Both the position numbers and the translations under genes were made by a program. DNA of 30,745 nucleotides, from NCBI GenBank assembly GCA_937889535.1, contig CALBZW010000001.1:1-30745 (forward strand), written 5' to 3'. How positions within the stretch are numbered: the first letter of the stretch is position 1; every line of letters starts with the position of its first letter. The DNA is from an uncultured Candidatus Saccharibacteria bacterium (GTDB lineage: Bacteria > Patescibacteriota > Saccharimonadia > Saccharimonadales > Saccharimonadaceae). Under the pieces are notes generated by a model. The model made no database searches and had not been told where the DNA came from. It was given only the letters and a program-made list of their open reading frames with translations. Positions 27,439-30,745 of this stretch are shown one piece after another.

Positions 27439-30150
27439 ATGAAGTTTACGAAGAGTTATGAACCGGGAGAGTTTGAGCCGCAGATCTATGCGGAATGGGA
27501 GAAGGCTGGGGTGTTTCAGCCGCGGAAGATTGTGGCGGAGTCGTATGAAGCGGAGACGCAGGACTGCTATGCTCTCGTCATGCCACCACCGAACGCGAAT
27601 GGAAATTTGCATATTGGGCATGGGCTGACGATTGCGATTGAGGATTCTCTGGCGCGGTATTATCGGCTGAAAGGTAAGTCGACGTGGTATATTCCGGGGG
27701 CGGATCACGCAGGGTTTGAGACTTGGGTGGTGTATGAGCGTGCGTTGGAAAAACAGGGTCATACGCGGTTTGAGTATTCGCGGGATGAGTTATATGCGCG
27801 GGTGTGGGATTTTGTGCAGGAGCAGCGTGGGAATATGGAGCTGCAGGTTAGGGCGTTGGGGGCGAGCTGCGCGTGGCCGGATTTGACGTTTACGCTGGAT
27901 GAGAATGTAGTGAGTCGGGTGTATCAGACGTTTGAGAAGATGTGGAATGATGGGATGATTTACCGCGGGGAGAAGTTGGTGAATTTCTGCCCGAAGCATC
28001 AGACGGCGTTTGCGGACATTGAGGTGGAGCATGTTGACGAAGATGGGAAATTGTGGGATATCGCGTATGAAGTAGTATCGAAGCCAGAAGATATGGTAGA
28101 TGATGCGAGTGATTTCGAGAAGCATGAGATTATTGTAAGTACGACGCGGCCGGAGACGATTTTTGGAGATATGGCGGTGGCGGTCAATCCGGAAGATGAA
28201 CGGTATAAGGATATTATCGGGGGGCTGGTGAAGCTGCCACTGACAGATAGGACGATTCCGATCGTTGCGGATGAGCATGCGGATCCGGAGTATGGGACAG
28301 GGGCGGTGAAGATTACGCCGGCGCATGATTTTGATGATTTTGAGGTGGGGGAGCGGCATGGCTTGGAACGACTAAAGGTTATTGGTGAAGATGGTAAGAT
28401 GACCGAGGCGGCAGGCGAGGAGTTTGCTGGACTGACGACGGAAGAAGCGCGGAAGAAGGTGCTGGAAGAGCTGGAGAAGCAGGGGCTGCTCCGAGGCGAG
28501 AAGAAGATTAAGCACGCAGTGGCGCACTGCTATAAGTGCGGGACGGTGATTGAGCCGATGCTGAAGGCACAGTGGTTTATTGATGTGAAGCGGCTGGCGG
28601 CGGGGGCGATTGAACGATTGGAGCGTGGGGAGATTAAGTTCTATCCGGCGAATAAGAAGAAAGTCTTGATTGATTATTTGAAGAATTTGAAAGATTGGAA
28701 TATTTCGCGGCAGATTCCGTGGGGGATTGCGATTCCGATGTTCCGGCAGACGGAGACAACGGCGGCGCCGGAGTGGATTTTTGACCCACGGACGAATCTT
28801 GCGAAGATTGAGGTCGGTGGGGTGAAATATTATCGGGATGAGGATACGTTTGATACATGGTTCTCGAGCTCGCATTGGCCGATTGTTTGTACGAATTGGT
28901 TGGCGGGTAAGGAGAATCCGTATTATCCGCTGAATGTAATGGAGACGGCGGGTGATATTCTGTTTGCGTGGGTGGCGCGGATGATTATGATGGGGGTGTA
29001 TGTGACGGGCGAAGTGCCGTTCAAAGAAGTATATTTGCATGGTCTGGTACTTGACGCGCACGGGAAGAAAATGTCGAAGTCAAAGGGAAATGTGATTAAC
29101 CCAATGGAACTCGTGACGAAATACGGGTCGGATGCGTTCCGGCTAGGGATTTTGCGCGGACGAAGTGCAGGGATGAATCAAGCGTTTTCTGAGAATAGTG
29201 TGGTTTCGGGGCGGAATTTGTGTAATAAGCTGTGGAATGTAGCACGGTTTGTGCAGAGTATGGTCGATGAGAGTCAGGCAGGGGGTGCGGTTGCAGTGGA
29301 GATGTTGCAAGCTGAGGAGAAGGCGGAGATTGTGAACGAGAATGCGGTGCGAACGGGCGGAGCGATGCCGTATTCGACGGATAATATGGGGGAGGATTGG
29401 ATCTGCCGTGAGCTCGTGAAATGCAAGGAAGAAATTGAAGACGATATGGCGGCATATCGATTCTCGGAGGCGGTGGAGACATTGTATAGTGTGATCTGGG
29501 ATAAGTATGCGGATTGGTTCATTGAGAGCCAGAAGATGTATAAGAATGTGCCACTACTGAAGGCGACGCTAGAGATGATTCTGAAGATGTTGCATCCGTT
29601 TGCGCCGTTTGTGACGGAGGCGATTTGGCAGAGTTTGAGTTGGACGAGCGGGATGTTGATCGTCCAGGAATGGCCGCCGAGGTTCGTCTGGGACGAAATT
29701 AGCGCGGAGAATTTTGAAAGGCTAATGGTTGTCGTGTCGGAGATTAGAAGGGTCGTAAATGAGCTCTCAGGGGCCTCTAAAGGCAAAAAGTGGACGGTAC
29801 TGTATGGTGATGATGCGTTGGTGGATGATAATCAGGTACTGGTGGCGAAGCTCGCGGGAGTTGAGGCGGTGATTAGCTGCGAAGGCCAGCCGAGGGGGTT
29901 AAGGCTGGCGCTGGCGAATCATGAGGTTTATCTCGATGTGCCGGCAGAGGTTGTCAGAGAGTATCGTGAGAAGTTGGAAGAGCGGGTGCTGGCGGTGGGG
30001 CGGGAGCTAGATGCGTTGAATGCACGAATGATGAATCCGAATTATGTTGATAAGGCGCCGGCGGAGCTGGTGAAGCAGACAAGGGATGGGATTAAGGAAA
30101 AAGAGGGGTTGATTGAGAGACTGAAGGGGGAGTTGAGGGTGATAGAGTAG
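27439..30150 (+). CDS. valS: Valyl-tRNA synthetase
   Basis: 903 aa, within the family range. Class I motifs HIGH (in NANGNLHIGHGL, near residue 55) and KMSKS (in GKKMSKSKGNV). The editing domain is intact (STTRPETIFGDMAVAVNPEDERY, and GTGAVKITPAHDFDDFEVG). FCPKHQTAFADIEVE and the Cys pair CYKCGTVIEP match ValRS metal-binding segments. The anticodon-binding region and a C-terminal coiled coil (REYREKLEERVLAVGRELDA) finish the protein. The start is the ATG at 27439 with GATGGAG above it; the open frame extends further but would run through the promoter. It charges tRNA-Val in the cytoplasm. Followed directly by element S3. Confidence 0.96.
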   Translation: MKFTKSYEPGEFEPQIYAEWEKAGVFQPRKIVAESYEAETQDCYALVMPPPNANGNLHIGHGLTIAIEDSLARYYRLKGKSTWYIPGADHAGFETWVVYERALEKQGHTRFEYSRDELYARVWDFVQEQRGNMELQVRALGASCAWPDLTFTLDENVVSRVYQTFEKMWNDGMIYRGEKLVNFCPKHQTAFADIEVEHVDEDGKLWDIAYEVVSKPEDMVDDASDFEKHEIIVSTTRPETIFGDMAVAVNPEDERYKDIIGGLVKLPLTDRTIPIVADEHADPEYGTGAVKITPAHDFDDFEVGERHGLERLKVIGEDGKMTEAAGEEFAGLTTEEARKKVLEELEKQGLLRGEKKIKHAVAHCYKCGTVIEPMLKAQWFIDVKRLAAGAIERLERGEIKFYPANKKKVLIDYLKNLKDWNISRQIPWGIAIPMFRQTETTAAPEWIFDPRTNLAKIEVGGVKYYRDEDTFDTWFSSSHWPIVCTNWLAGKENPYYPLNVMETAGDILFAWVARMIMMGVYVTGEVPFKEVYLHGLVLDAHGKKMSKSKGNVINPMELVTKYGSDAFRLGILRGRSAGMNQAFSENSVVSGRNLCNKLWNVARFVQSMVDESQAGGAVAVEMLQAEEKAEIVNENAVRTGGAMPYSTDNMGEDWICRELVKCKEEIEDDMAAYRFSEAVETLYSVIWDKYADWFIESQKMYKNVPLLKATLEMILKMLHPFAPFVTEAIWQSLSWTSGMLIVQEWPPRFVWDEISAENFERLMVVVSEIRRVVNELSGASKGKKWTVLYGDDALVDDNQVLVAKLAGVEAVISCEGQPRGLRLALANHEVYLDVPAEVVREYREKLEERVLAVGRELDALNARMMNPNYVDKAPAELVKQTRDGIKEKEGLIERLKGELRVIE

Positions 30151-30155
30151 GGGGT

Positions 30156-30414
30156 TATAATCCTTTAATCAAATGGCTATACTGTCCTAGTATTGTCTTT
30201 TCGGAATGGGACACTTCACGCCTAGCGAGCAAAAATAATTTCCCCTGCGGGTCACAAAAGTTCTGGGGACGTAACCCCGCTGACTTTTGTTAAATTGTTT
30301 TTTGCTCGCTAGGGTTCAGTGTCTTTATATTCCTCAAAGACAACATTAAAACAGCATATTGATTATTAATTAAGCCTTATAAAACACCAAGTTATCTCTG
30401 CTGAAATGAGACTG
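30156..30414. repeat. Structured element S3 (same fold, different stem sequence)
   Basis: Follows the valS stop. It shares with S1/S2 the blocks GGAATGGGAC--TTCACG, CGCTGACTTTT, CTTTATATTCC and TATCTCTG-TGAAA. The stems differ in sequence but still pair: TGTCTTT-GGAAT with ATTCC-AAAGACA, CCTAGCGAGCAAAAA with TTTTTGCTCGCTAGG, ACAAAAGT with ACTTTTGT, and GGGG/CCCC at the tip. Such compensated change indicates selection on structure. Confidence 0.8.
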
Positions 30415-30437
30415 AACTTGTACGTGGTGTACAAGTT
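30415..30437. repeat. Small hairpin H3
   Basis: AACTTGTAC / GTACAAGTT with a short loop, between S3 and cassette C8. Confidence 0.8.
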
Positions 30438-30451
30438 GGAATTTTGTTGGG

Positions 30452-30670
30452 TTAGAGGCAGCGGAGGGGGCGACCATTGAACTGATTGTCGTTGCCTGAT
30501 GGGCCAACATCAATGGTAGTGAAGACTAGGTAGTAGGCGCTCGTAGATAACTTAGGTACATATGACCAGTTGCAGCCGGCATCACCAGTGTTACCCAATC
30601 GACCATTATTCAGCCATAATGCTCCGCTACGGACAAAAGCCAATGGTAACTGTACTATGGTGGTGGCGCC
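30452..30670 (-). repeat. Hypervariable C-terminal cassette C8
   Basis: Minus strand. Complete 5' arm (GGCGCC at 30670-30665, TTIVQLPLAFVRSGALW), core with AGCNWSYVPKLSTSAYYL and VGPSGNDNQF, and end NGRPLRCL-stop (TAA at 30454-30452). Together with H3 and S3 it forms the clearest intact module: cassette, hairpin, structured element. Confidence 0.75.
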
Positions 30671-30697
30671 GGTGGTAATTCTTCGTTGATATATTCT

Positions 30698-30730
30698 GAA
30701 AAAGAAAAGGGGACCGGTATACCGGTCCCC
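30698..30730 (-). terminator. Terminator of an upstream minus-strand gene outside the window
   Basis: A 22-bp perfect palindrome (GGGGACCGGTA and complement) followed on the minus strand by TTTTCTTTTTC. The last 16 bases of the window (CTCCTAATATTAGGAG) are another perfect palindrome. Confidence 0.75.
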
Positions 30731-30745
30731 TCCTAATATTAGGAG

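Noticed and set aside
4718..30670. Diversity-generating retroelement as the source of cassette variation
   Set aside because: No reverse transcriptase or template repeat in the window. Differences between cassettes affect all bases and third codon positions, not mainly adenines. Still possible elsewhere in the genome, so not excluded.

Overview
The window looks like chromosome from a member of Candidatus Saccharibacteria (TM7) or a close Patescibacteria/CPR relative. This is inferred, not proven. It rests on several short VirB2/TrbC-like pilins next to a VirB6-like polytopic protein, small compact genes, a MurE lacking its usual N-terminal domain, a GroES/GroEL operon behind a CIRCE site, and many hypothetical proteins. 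TGA is used as a stop (for example at the 3' end of the gene at 10201), so this is the ordinary bacterial code and not the Gracilibacteria code.

Layout. 1-6.2 kb: a partial VirB6/TrbL-like gene on the minus strand, divergent from a run of four T4SS-type pilin genes; a fifth pilin lies at 9.3-9.7 kb on the minus strand. 6.6-9.1 kb: an exported thioredoxin-like protein, Hsp20 and ComF. 10-13.7 kb: tRNA-Ser, two Saccharibacteria-type hypotheticals, a PEGA-domain membrane protein, and a secreted lysozyme-plus-CHAP-like wall hydrolase whose 5' end carries an 11-C tract that puts it out of frame. 13.7-17 kb: groEL and groES (minus), divergent from murE. 17.6-20.1 kb: a HAD phosphatase, a Mur-ligase paralogue without its C-terminal domain, tRNA-Arg and an AT-rich membrane protein. 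20.4-25.1 kb: a 614-aa hypothetical, tRNA-Ser, and a tandem pair of unknown paralogues. 25.3-30.2 kb: a surface protein, a HIT hydrolase, a small acidic protein and valS.

The most unusual feature is a family of about nine dispersed fragments of one protein C-terminus (seven full or nearly full, two remnants). They have nearly constant DNA at both ends and hypervariable cores, and sit in intergenic spaces mainly on the minus strand. No complete parent gene is in the window, so they look like silent cassettes for a variable surface protein. Two of them (17.3 and 30.5 kb) lie directly beside a small hairpin and a ~260-280 nt highly structured element; a third copy of that element lies at 4.4 kb. 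Two copies are identical over 257 nt and the third keeps the same fold with different stem sequences. With the poly-C tract, mosaic pilins and many hairpins, the window suggests a small host-attached bacterium with a variable, recombining cell surface.

Regulation. Many first-of-operon genes have a -10 box only 6-9 nt before the start codon, which predicts leaderless mRNAs. Internal operon genes and the accessory minus-strand genes instead have strong AGGAGG ribosome sites. Three of the four tRNA genes have -10 boxes 7-10 nt before the mature 5' end.
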